A stretch of DNA of 21,652 nucleotides from the NCBI GenBank assembly GCA_004151065.3, contig NWUY0300000515.1:26272-47923 (forward strand), in the 5' to 3' direction. This document shows, piece after piece, positions 1 to 8,905 of this stretch; within the stretch, counting starts at the first letter, position 1, and each line of letters opens with the position of its first letter. The position numbers and the translations under genes were made by a program. This DNA comes from Larix sibirica (Eukaryota; Streptophyta; Pinopsida; Pinales; Pinaceae). Below the pieces are notes generated by a model, which was not told the DNA's origin, ran no database searches, and saw nothing but the letters and a program-made list of their open reading frames with translations.

Positions 1-101
1 GCGTGAGTTTCACTGTTAGGTGTGAGTTATGTGACAAGAATTAATATTTTTATTTGTGTTGCTTATGAAGACTTGTACTGTAATATTTATACTTAAATTC
101 T

Positions 102-303
102 ATATTTACACTTTTCATGTCAGTTATAAGTGAACTATTTATACGGAGTGTTTATTCTTCAATAAAATGTTTACGAGATAAATTGCAAAAATATTAATTT
201 TATGAGTGAATTAAATGATATACTTATTATTTACACTTTTCATGTGAGTTGAATTGTCTAAATATAAGTGAACTATTTACAGGAGTGTTTATTGTTTAAT
301 AAA
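102..303. repeat. Imperfect direct repeat, two copies, about 120 bp apart
   Basis: Copy 1 (about 102-172) and copy 2 (about 223-303) share 'atttacacttttcatgt', 'ataagtgaactattta' and 'gagtgtttatt', followed by 'aataaaa'. Copy 2 has a short insertion in the middle. Seen directly; origin unknown. Confidence 0.75.
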
Positions 304-1108
304 AAAAATTCTCCGTGTTCAATTAGGACATTCTCTAAATTATACAATTTGGAAGGGCAAATTATTGTAGAGTTGTGTGAATTTGAGTATTAGATGTGAG
401 TTATTGTTTTAATTAAGTAAGTTGTGAAAATATTAACTAGTATATCTATTGAATTTGTGGCTTGTGAACAACATCATTTATTATTTATGTCTTTATTTTT
501 TTAGTTAAATGGGTTGTCCATCACTACATGTTCTCTATGCATTAACGATGAGTTATCTATGCATTAGCTACGAGTACAGTACAGTACACGTGTCCCATCT
601 TCCATCAATCTAGAAAATACAATAGATGGTAGGCCACCCCAAATTCTAAGATTTTTTTTTTTTTTTCCAACGGACAAATTCTAAGATATATACACCTATA
701 AATATAATTATTTTTAAAAAATCCATATAATATAATTTATGCCTATCTTATGAATGAATTAAATGATATACTTATTAGATAATAATATTTATAGAGATCC
801 ATCAATACATAATTTTAATTTAAGATCTTTGGAATATAGAAAAATTTACATTCATTTTAACTTAATATCTAAATATAGAGAAATTTACATCATACTAAGT
901 TATGAAACCATGTATTATAAATTCTTCTTAATTTAAAATCTTTAAATACAAAATTATTTATACCTTTAATATTTCTAAATAATAAAACTATACTTTTTAA
1001 AATTGTTTAATCAATATTATCAAAATTATTTAATCAATACTACAGTAAATAAAATAGATAATAATCACTCTAACAAATAAAATGGACAATAATCACTATA
1101 ACAAAGCT

Positions 1109-1301
1109 CAGTACCTAGAATTAACCCATATATACTTCACTCTACACATTTGAATCAAACAAGTTAACACATGCTATCAACCTCACATCAAAATATGAAT
1201 AATCAGTATCTAGAATTAACCCTGCATATATACTTCACTCTACAGATTTGAATCAAACAAGTTAACACATGTTATCGACCTCACTTCAAAATATGAATGA
1301 T
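1109..1301. repeat. Tandem duplication, unit about 95 bp, two copies
   Basis: Unit 1 is 1109-1203 and unit 2 is 1204-1301. Both run from 'cagta(c/t)ctagaattaaccc' through 'tatacttcactctaca', 'atttgaatcaaacaagttaa' and 'cacatg(c/t)tatc' to 'aaaatatgaat'. The copies differ by only a few substitutions and a small indel, so the duplication is fairly recent. Confidence 0.9.
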
Positions 1302-1506
1302 GATGACCAATAGAAATAACATATATGTCTACTTATATTATTTACAACAAATTCTAACAAAGAATCTGGACGGTCCACTAATGTGGAAGTTGATTAATGA
1401 TAACAGTGATTTGTGAAGTGGAAAGTGATATGGACAGCATCATGAAAGCATTTCTCAGAAAGCTTGTGAAAACGTAAGAATACTAAAATGAAAGGTATGT
1501 TCCAAA

Positions 1507-1607
1507 TGCTCCTCCAACCCCAGGGCCCACACTAACAGAAGGTAAGAAACCAGAACTATATGCTCCTCCAACTTCATAATAACAGAATGTAAGAAACCAG
1601 AAACACG
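1507..1607. repeat. Direct repeat of about 53 bp, two copies
   Basis: Both units start with 'atgctcctccaac' (1507 and about 1560) and end with 'gtaagaaaccagaa'. The middle part differs: unit 1 has a GC-richer 'cccagggcccac' segment. It lies just beyond the 3' end of the transporter gene. Confidence 0.75.
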
Positions 1608-1617
1608 TTACAGAGAG

Positions 1618-1800
1618 AGAAACTTATTCATACTCTTTGGTAATAACAGAGAGAGAAACTTATTCATACTCTTGGGTGATGAACAATTTATAAAATGAAC
1701 CTATCCAATTTAGGTAAGGATTTTTTTAAATGTATATGTATGTGAAGCATAAACATAACAAGATAAATTGATAATAATCATTATCGGGAAAAGTAATCCA
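1618..1800 (-). pseudogene. Tandemly duplicated 3' tail of the transporter gene (last codons plus 3' flank)
   Basis: On the minus strand, about 1793 down to 1710 translates to a degraded copy of the transporter's last ~26 residues. It contains YVYASHTYTFKK where the real gene, 181 bp upstream, has YVYASHAYTYKK, and then a stop at 1712-1710. The following flank is duplicated too: 'gaaacttattcata' occurs at 1618, 1655 and 1841. The unit period is about 181-186 bp. The copy carries no more of the exon, so it cannot encode a protein alone. It could act as an alternative 3' UTR if transcription reads through, but that is inference. Confidence 0.85.
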
Positions 1801-1893
1801 ATAACATATACTAAAAAGCCAAAAGCATATTTTACAAAGAAGAAACTTATTCATAGTCTTTGATGGTGAACAGTCTATATGAACCTATTTAAT

Positions 1894-4493
1894 TTACTTC
1901 AATTTTTTGTATGTATATGCATGTGAAGCATAAACATAACCACATAAATTTATAATACTCATTATCGTGAAAAGCCAATAAAAATAGTCCAATCTACACC
2001 TATTCAGGTTGTGCTGAAGCCATCCTGGATGCCCTCCTCCCTTGCTCACTCTGTCAACTATAGTGACGAGAGCACTGTTTAGAAAACAGGCCACTCCCAT
2101 GACACTCACAGAGAAGGCGATCCCCATGCTTCTCATGCTGTCAGGGACTTGATCATAGAAATATTCCTGTAATCCTACTAAAGTAAACACATCTGCTATT
2201 CCCATCAGAGAAAATTGTGGAGCTAACCAAAAAACACTCAGAGGGATTGTACTTCTCTGGTTGTCGAGCAAGCCATGAGTTTTTGCAACATGGATTCTCT
2301 TCTTTTCCGTTAAAGCTGCAGTCACCATGCACAGAACAGAAAAAAACATACCAATTCCAATCCTTTGAAGAACAGTGACGCCTCGCTCATTGCCAGTTAT
2401 TCTTTTGGCCAGCGGTACAATACAACGGTCATATATAATTACGAAAACAAGTCCACAAATGTTGGAAAATGCTAGAAGAGAAGCTGGCGGTACTCGGAAC
2501 CTTGAACCCGTGCTTCTGTCCATGGTGCTGCCTTGCTTGATGAAGAACGCTGTGCTTTGTGTTGTTACCATTCCAAAGATTAAGCAAGAGACCCAAACGG
2601 GTACCATTCTCAATATGAGCTTGGTTTCCTCTACTTGAGTTACCGTGCAGACTTTCCATGGATTTGGCTTCGTGCTTCCCATTGAATCTGGACTCCATTC
2701 TGAAGTGTCTTGAACCATTATGGCTGCTTTGTCCAGATACCTAATAAGTTTCCAATGTACTATTATTACGTCTTCCTACCCAAGTCATTTAATTAGTGGC
2801 ATGTGAATATTAATAAGTCACAAGTTAAGTGTTACAAACAAGTTATTTGTTATTTGATTTTTATGTATAATGTAATCATTTTATCTATACTAACTCCTTA
2901 TCTATGCATCTATGCATCCCTTAATATTTGTTATTTGTTCTTTATGCATATTGTAATCACTCTATCTACACTAACTTCTCCTTATCTTTCCATCTGTTAA
3001 TATGAGTTATCCTGCATCAGCTACCAAAGATCAATGCATCTGCTATCAATAATAATTGAATCAGCTTATATTATTTCTAATATATTTTTATTATTATTAT
3101 TATTTTAAATTTAGAACTATAACCATAAATCAAATGTAGACAATACACTTATCTCATCATCCTATAATCCTAATCCACCTCAAATTTTAAAGTAAAAACC
3201 CTTATCCAAAAATAATTTTTAAATACTACAACACAACACAATTTCTCTAGACACTATCTAAATAAAATCAAAATAAAATCAAAAGTAATACTTTTAAACT
3301 TACCTAAAATTATTTGTGTGGGATAGCTGCCTCTGGCCTAGTTTTATGGTGTCCGATTCCTGAATTTCGTAAAGCAAGGTCAGATCTGAAGGCATGCTAA
3401 TATTTCTTTTACGAATAGCACAAACCACAACCTGAGCGAGTCGAGCGATGGGACTTCCTCCAGGAAGCGACTTGTGTCTGTAGAATGGCGTTCCATACAA
3501 AAACAAAACAGTGGCTATGCCCATGACCACAGTGACGGTCCCGAATCCGAATCCCCAGCTTACGTTCTCCTGGACGTAGGCAATAACTGTGACTGCTAAG
3601 AGGAGGCCACTGCAGTCACTGAAGTACCAGAAATTAAAGAAGGAACTCTTCTTGAGACTTTCAGTTTTATCTTCCTCATCGAACTGGTCTGCACCAAATG
3701 CTTGAAGAGACGGTTTGTAGCCACCGACCCCCAACGCTATGATATACAAAGCCAAGAAAAAGACACCAATCTGGGGTGTCGTTGCTTTGCTGCATATTCC
3801 AGATTCACATTGATCAGCTGGCTTCAGTGCTGAGAGAGACACTGACAGCGTCAGCAAAATTAATCCCTGAAACATTCATTTATACAACATAAAAGATCAG
3901 AGCCAAATGGATTGCATAATTATCAGAAAAACTATATATAAGATCTGAAAATGGTGATTCAAAATTGATCATTTTCATGTATTTCTGTCTCACCGAGAGA
4001 TAGATTATTGAGGAGATGATGACCATCCAGTACCGTCCACAGTAAGTATCCGCTATAAAGCCCCCTATAAGTGGCAGAAGGTATGTGACACCCATCCAGT
4101 AGTTGACATTTTTAACAGATGTTTCAACCCCTTCGTTCAACACAGTTGTTAGATAGATGATCAAGTCGGCTAATATCCCAAAGAACGCGAGCTTCTCGGT
4201 GAAATCAGCTACTGCACAATTAAAATTGTACACTCTAATTAGGCCCTCAATTCTTTTTAAACCTGGATTCACATTCATAGCACACAGATGATACTAGTAA
4301 ATTTAAAAGACAAAGAGTTACCAAGGATGAAAAGAGCAGCCTTCCATCCACCAGTTTTTCTTCTGATAACTCGCCTTCCTCTCACATCCACTGATCCATT
4401 ATTGACCCACTCTTCTTGGTCATCCTTTGTTCTCTCTAGTTGAGCTGATGCCTTCCAAAATTTCACCCATTCCTTCAAATGATGGAATTTCAT
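1894..4493 (-). CDS. NPF5: NRT1/PTR family (NPF) proton-coupled transporter, subfamily 5-like, four exons, intact
   Basis: Minus-strand exons are 4493-4322, 4211-3994, 3866-3304 and 2740-1894 (stop TAA included). The introns are 4321-4212, 3993-3867 and 3303-2741, each with GT..AG ends, and the spliced frame is 600 codons with no internal stop (599 residues). Length, three-intron layout and the 218-bp second exon match plant NPF genes. Visible hallmarks are D60-F-T-E-K in the first membrane helix (the family's ExxE[K/R] motif), GRY 117-119, GGYKPSLQAFGADQFDE at 178-194, LDKAAI at 320-325, GNERG at 434-438, the QEYFYDQVPDSMRS segment from 509, and LDYFYW at 568-573. A roughly 50-residue charged N-terminus and a long cytosolic loop near 255-355 agree with the usual twelve-helix fold. 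The family imports nitrate, peptides or hormones with protons across plasma or vacuolar membranes; the substrate cannot be read from sequence. Close NPF5 assignment is from recalled similarity, not a search. Confidence 0.95.
2741..3303 (-). other. Intron 3 of the NPF gene with an internal tandem duplication
   Basis: The donor is GTAAGT at 3303-3298 and the acceptor is TTATTAG ending at 2741. The intron joins an AG|G arginine codon (phase 2). It is 563 bp, much longer than the other two introns (110 and 127 bp), and it contains two related units, about 2838-2918 and 2926-3000. Both have 'gttatttgtt', then 'ttatg', 'taatca', 'tatctacactaact'-type text and 'ccttatct'. Part of this text also resembles the downstream flank near 480-573. 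Confidence 0.85.
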
Positions 4494-4554
4494 AGCGATG
4501 GAAATGAAGAGCGACTAGCAAGCATGAACTGAACTGACAGGGCTCTGGATCAGT

Positions 4555-4561
4555 CTTTATA
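4555..4561 (-). promoter_or_regulatory. Putative TATA box of the NPF gene
   Basis: TATAAAG is read on the minus strand at 4561-4555, about 60 bp upstream of the ATG at 4493. A transcription start roughly 30 bp downstream would give a short 5' UTR of about 35 bases. The intervening sequence contains no upstream ATG in the gene's frame that extends the protein. Position and motif only; no expression evidence. Confidence 0.5.
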
Positions 4562-4792
4562 GTTGTAAACCATAAGAACACTACGTTTTAAAATTATTCG
4601 CTGACTGCCAGGTATGGACTTTCGGTGTTCTTCTTTGCTTCTTTATTCTAATGTATAACAGCCACCCTTCCAAAAATATTATAAAGTTATGTTGATCGTT
4701 AGCTTTATCATGACACAGAAATTATAGTAGCTGGAGCAGCATTCTTACATATTTAAATAATTCAAGTGGCATGGAGCTTTCCCTTATTGAAT

Positions 4793-5026
4793 CACATGTT
4801 TTGAGGTAAAGGTTAAGAAGTTGATATTAAGAAACACATGTTTCGTTGTAAAGCTTAAAAAGTTTATATTTAAATAAATTGGGATTGAGCTTTCCCGTAT
4901 ATATAGTATCATATGTTTGTTTTGAAGTAAATCTCATCGTGCTGACAAATAAATCTTTATCACCGAACAGTTCTCCTAATTCTGAATCACACGTCTAAAT
5001 GTCAATGTTAAAAAGTTGATATTTAG
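4793..5026. repeat. Three imperfect repeats in the NPF upstream region
   Basis: Units of about 40 bp begin at 4793, 4835 and 4988. Each starts with 'caca(t/c)gt', continues with 'taaa' or 'aaatg', then 'gttaa(g/a)aagtt' or 'cttaaaaagttt', and ends in 'atattta' or similar. The first two are in tandem (period 42), and the third lies 153 bp away. They sit 300-530 bp upstream of the start codon, so they lie in likely promoter territory. A regulatory role is not shown. Confidence 0.6.
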
Positions 5027-5029
5027 GTG

Positions 5030-5300
5030 ACTGCAATCCTCGCTCCCCGAGGCGAGTGAGCGAGTTCTCTTTCGTGAAATGGATACTCTCGTTAGTAATT
5101 TTTTCAAATTAAGAATTCGATATTTCTCGTTCGTTTTTCCGTTGCGAAATGGATACGATTGCACGCACAGGGGAGAGAAGGCGATGCTTGTGGTGATAAA
5201 AGAGTGTGGGCATGTTTCTCCGTTGGAAAAAGTAAAAAACGGCCGAGTTCAACCAGCCGCTATTTAAATTTCTGTTAAGAAAGAGGTATAGAGATTAGAG
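5030..5300. other. GC-richer non-coding patch
   Basis: This patch contrasts with its AT-rich surroundings ('cctcgctccccgaggcgagtgagcgag', 'acggccgagttcaaccagccgc'). The phrase 'cg(t)gaaatggatac' occurs near 5075 and again near 5144. Short open frames exist on both strands (about 62 codons) but show no recognisable protein. It may be a fragment of an older gene or a transposon end; nothing more can be supported. Confidence 0.35.
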
Positions 5301-6660
5301 ACCGTTGTCCGCCGTGATTTATCTATCTATCATCAACTACTTGTCACTTATTTTTGATATTCTTTTTATATATTGTTTATTTCTAATTTTGAACCACCGT
5401 TGTAGTAAAATCAAGACACTTTTTTTTATCGTGGTCTAATCCAGGAATAGGCATTAGTCCATCTCAAATTATAAAATACTACCAAAACCAATTAAACCAC
5501 AAGTTGAGTGCCATAAATAAATTATACATGTTACCTGTTCTCTCTTTTTTCTTATTTTTATGCCAAATATCCATATATTGAAATAATAACTTACCCATTT
5601 TAATATACATATATAAATAATAATAATTTAATTTAAAAATTATACAAAATTGATCAAATTGACACATGAGCTGAAATCTATTTAACAAAACTCAAAATTA
5701 TAACCATTTCTAAAAAGAAATATAATAATGCCTCTATTATTTTGTAAGGGTAGATGACTAATGCACTGTAAGGTAGCCATTAGGATTTAAATTTAAATAA
5801 CGAGTATTATCTCCAAGAACTTGAGGAAAGTTAAATAATTTACCTACTAAGTACCATCGTCTTAGGTTGAGGATTGTGGCTGCTCGCCACAATCTCCATT
5901 AAAGTTGTAGAACTTATCCTTTAGTATGAAGAGGATTATTAGTTAATGGTCTTAAGTAAATTAAATTACTAATTTTCAAATAGTCAAAGATTTTAAATAT
6001 AGAAATATATTAGGAAAGGAAAATACTCCTTGAAATGAGTAACTACTTAAGATTTTAGTACCTCATCATAGTAATTATAGAAAAATATAATTCTAGCCAA
6101 ATAATGTATATATAATTTTCCTTTGAAATTATGACATACCCATAAACAAGATATTATGTAAAATTCTTGGAAGTGAGTTATATAGAAGATCTTAATGGAA
6201 AGAAAAGGGAATTTCACCTAAAAAGAAAGTTATATCTATAACATTAAATATCTATACATATGTTTAAACATATAAATATGTATATATATACTTTATCTTT
6301 TTAAGGAGGGATGCACATTCTCTATTATGATCAATCAAATAGAGGATAAATCCATATGAGGTGTCTATGATAAATAGAACAAACAATAATATAAAATGTT
6401 ATTGACATAGAATTCAGGTGATGATTATGATTATGATTATCTTACTTCTAACATGAGAATGTGAAGTTATATAGTGATTTCCTAGTTGAAAAGAAGCCCA
6501 AAAATTTCTACTAGCTCACTATTTAATCATTACCTTACCATCGTTGATGTAGTAAGCTAAGCGAGTAAACAAATAGTCGGATTTTAAGTGAGGTAATAAA
6601 ACTTATGAGAATAGTGTGCTAGCTTACACCTAGCTTTGTGGCAGTTGGATGAGAACAATC
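5300..6660. other. AT-rich intergenic stretch, no gene seen
   Basis: No frame resembles a known protein and stops are dense in all frames. Noted structures are a perfect 9-bp hairpin at 5872-5894 and a short 'gattat' microsatellite near 6419-6440. Confidence 0.6.
5872..5894. other. Short hairpin (9-bp perfect arms, 5-base loop)
   Basis: 'gattgtggc' at 5872-5880 pairs with 'gccacaatc' at 5886-5894 around the loop 'tgctc'. It is isolated in AT-rich DNA. No terminator or miRNA role can be claimed from a stem this short. Confidence 0.6.
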
Positions 6661-7026
6661 GACTCTCAGAATCGAAGATGGTCTCTCAAAAGAGGAACCA
6701 CCTCGATCGTGTAGGGGAGGATCATACCAAAGTTACGGCCATCACTACACTTGTTGTAGGTGGAGTTTGTACGTGTCACTTGGTATAGATTTTGGCTAGT
6801 ATATTATATTCTCTACCTCGATGAAAGAGAGGGGGATCTCTCGGCAGAAGTTGGGGGGGGTTTTGGGGGATGTCTTCGCATAGAGCTTCGTATAAGGCTG
6901 GGAGAGGATGGTTGGAAGAAGCTTGATCCCTTTCCCATTTATCTCTGCCCTGGATTTGTTTCCTGGTTGAAGTTGTATTTTTTATTGCTGCTTGGAATCA
7001 ATAATTTTTCCGTTGAAATTACTCTT
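6660..7026 (+). other. Unassigned region with a 93-codon open frame
   Basis: An open frame at 6760-7041 begins MEFVRVTWYRFW and contains a Gly-rich stretch produced by a G8 run near 6852. It matches no family I recognise, and its length is within chance. Base composition is more balanced than in the neighbouring AT-rich DNA, and the segment runs directly into the tandem-repeat chain at 7027. It could be the leader or first intron of a broken gene, but that is speculation. Confidence 0.25.
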
Positions 7027-7130
7027 ATGATGCAGTATTGAATTGTAACCCTGTCGATTTCCTATTGTATGATGCTGTATTGAATCGTATTTCCACCTAT
7101 ATGTAGTATGGAGTCGTAATTACCCTGTTA
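7027..7130. repeat. Three degenerate repeats of 30-42 bp
   Basis: Units begin near 7027 ('atgatgcagtattgaattgta'), 7069 ('atgatgctgtattgaatcgta') and 7099 ('atatgtagtatggagtcgta'). This is the first of three adjacent tandem blocks. Confidence 0.65.
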
Positions 7131-7137
7131 AAATCAT

Positions 7138-7239
7138 CTCTTCATCTCTGTGTGAATGCGTGGGCATTCTGGATCTTCTTAAGATCAACTCTTCATCTTT
7201 GTGTGAATGGGTGGGCACTCTGGATCTTCTTAAGATCTG
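7138..7239. repeat. Tandem duplication, 51-bp unit, two copies
   Basis: Units are 7138-7188 and 7189-7239. Both contain 'ctcttcatct(c/t)tgtgtgaatg', 'gtgggca(t/c)tctgg' and 'atcttcttaagatc', with only a few mismatches. The second copy runs into the next array. Confidence 0.9.
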
Positions 7240-7670
7240 TGTGTGATCTTTGAATTTTCATATTGTTCTCCTGGATGAATGTGTTTTCCTTGTTTATGAT
7301 CTGAGAATAGATCTATGTGTGATCTATGCGTTTTCATATTGTTCTCCTGGATGAATGCATTTTCCCTTTGTTTCTGATCTGAGATTAGATCTGTGTGTGA
7401 TCTCTGCGTTTTCATATTGTTCTCCTGGATGAATGTGTTTTCCCTTTATTTTCTGATATGAGAATAGATATGTGGGTGATTTCTTTGTTTTCATTTCAAA
7501 GAATACAACCTCCTCTTCTTCTTTTGTTTCTAATCTGGGAATAGATCTGTGAGTGATCTCTGCGTTTTCACATCGTTCCGATCGGAGATTATAATCTCCT
7601 GTATGAATGTATTTTCTCTTTTTTGCTTCTGATAGAGAATATCTCTATACGTTATCTCTGCGTTTTATGT
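7234..7670. repeat. Minisatellite-like array, about 77-bp unit, six copies
   Basis: Units start near 7234, 7310, 7388, 7467, 7544 and about 7640, so successive periods are 76, 78, 79, 77 and about 96. Each has 'gat(c/a)t(g/a)tg(t/g)gtgat', 'ctctgcgttttca', 'tattgttctcctggatgaat', 'gtgttttcc' and 'tctgat(c/a)tgagaa'. The last unit is degraded and enlarged by an insertion around 7583-7600. A weak minus-strand open frame at 7230-7415 is only a by-product of this periodicity. The text resembles leader introns of plant housekeeping genes (T-rich with 'gatctg' blocks), but no adjoining coding exon was found. Confidence 0.9.
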
Positions 7671-7679
7671 TTGTTTTTT

Positions 7680-8895
7680 ATCAGAGGTAAGATCGGGTGA
7701 ACGTGTGAGCTAGATCCTTGCATAATTTATTTGAAATTATAAAGATAGCTCTGCTTTTCGCAATTGATAGAATTGCATGTTTCCCAATAAAATGATGATG
7801 CATTATTCATGTTTAATCAATTGGGTATATTGCAATCTTATGACAGAGGTATGAAATCCCTACGCTACTTAGGTTGTCGGAATAATACGCTGGCACATTG
7901 TAGTTTTCGACAGAGATATGGAACCTCTGCCATCTCAGGTTTGTTGTGATATTTTTGTTAGTTATGTTACTACTAAATCGATCAGTGTGCTCCCCGCTTC
8001 TTTTTCCTTACATCGCGTTTACCTTTAGTTGAGACGGAAAGGATGGCTAGGCGAGAGCCTCATCCTTTTATTTTTTTTAAATGACTAATCATTATGTTTA
8101 TTAAATGTTAGATTCAATAGTGGGAAGGGACCGACCTCAAGGTGCCCGATCCATAAATCGATGGACCATCTGAAGGCTTGAATAAAAGAGGAGAAGGACG
8201 CAGTCCTTGGCTTGGAAAGGTTGTAAGGTTTAGTTAATAAAAGATTTTACATATATGGTAAGATACTAAATATTTATTCCATGACTTTGTGAAAGAAAAT
8301 CAAGGATATAATATTTGCAAACACCCACAAAGAGAGTGTTACCTTAGTAAATATCTTAAATGCAATTACTAAGTGTAAGTCTAAGGTTAAAGGAATTATA
8401 AAGTGTAATCGTTATAGAGGATATATAATTTAGATGTGAAAGTTTTCAATATATATAAATTTGGTATAAGTTCAAAGAAGTGATCCTTAGGTTCTAACCG
8501 TGAAGATCCAACTTCGTAATTGATTAAAAGATATAGCCATACCTTGTTCAATCTCGATAAAACTATTAGTGTGAGATAGAAATGATTTAAGAGTAACTTA
8601 GAGTTGAATCCTTAGATCGGAGATATATATTAATGAATCTAGAAGATATCTTAGGGATATTCGTATTTTTGTTTTGATGGTTATCGTGAAAGTCTCGAAA
8701 ATAGTCTCAAGAATACTCTCTATGAGAGAGGCTGAGAAAAGGTGGAAATCAAATAATGCAACAATGGTGTTATAGATGTAAACCTCTTTTTTGATAAATA
8801 ATATATAATGCAACGTTTATTTGTCGACGTAGCCCTTAGATTCAGGTGAACCACGTATATTGGTCTCTCTCTGTGAGGAACCTGCAACAATTAAT
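7680..8895. other. No gene recognised; AT-rich with an imperfect hairpin
   Basis: No protein family is recognised in any frame. An imperfect inverted repeat 'aggatggctaggcgagagcctcatcct' lies near 8039-8065. The right part (from about 8820) may be the continuation of the minus-strand gag-bearing element, but I cannot align it. Confidence 0.5.
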
Positions 8896-8905
8896 TGATA
8901 NAGTA

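Larger units (their letters stand above)
1..1500. other. AT-rich intergenic region, no gene
   Basis: No coding region is supported here. The stretch is strongly AT-rich, with a poly-T tract around 652-666 and several imperfect direct repeats listed separately. The phrase 'gaattaaatgatatacttatta' occurs near 207-228 and again near 754-775. Segments near 360-575 resemble segments of intron 3 of the transporter gene (about 2803-3026), for example 'atgagttatctatgcattagctac' against 'atgagttatcctgcatcagctacc', which suggests a dispersed AT-rich repeat family. No terminal inverted repeats or target-site duplications were established. Confidence 0.6.

Noticed and set aside
2429-2698. Open frames on both strands inside exon 4 of the transporter (87 and 89 codons)
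   Set aside because: They overlap a strongly supported exon in other frames and match no family.
6760-7041. 93-codon plus-strand open frame
   Set aside because: No recognisable domain; its Gly stretch comes from a G8 run and its end overlaps a repeat block. Kept only as an unassigned region.
7230-7680. CRISPR-like array
   Set aside because: The whole unit repeats, with no unique spacers between short identical repeats, and the context is a plant nuclear genome.
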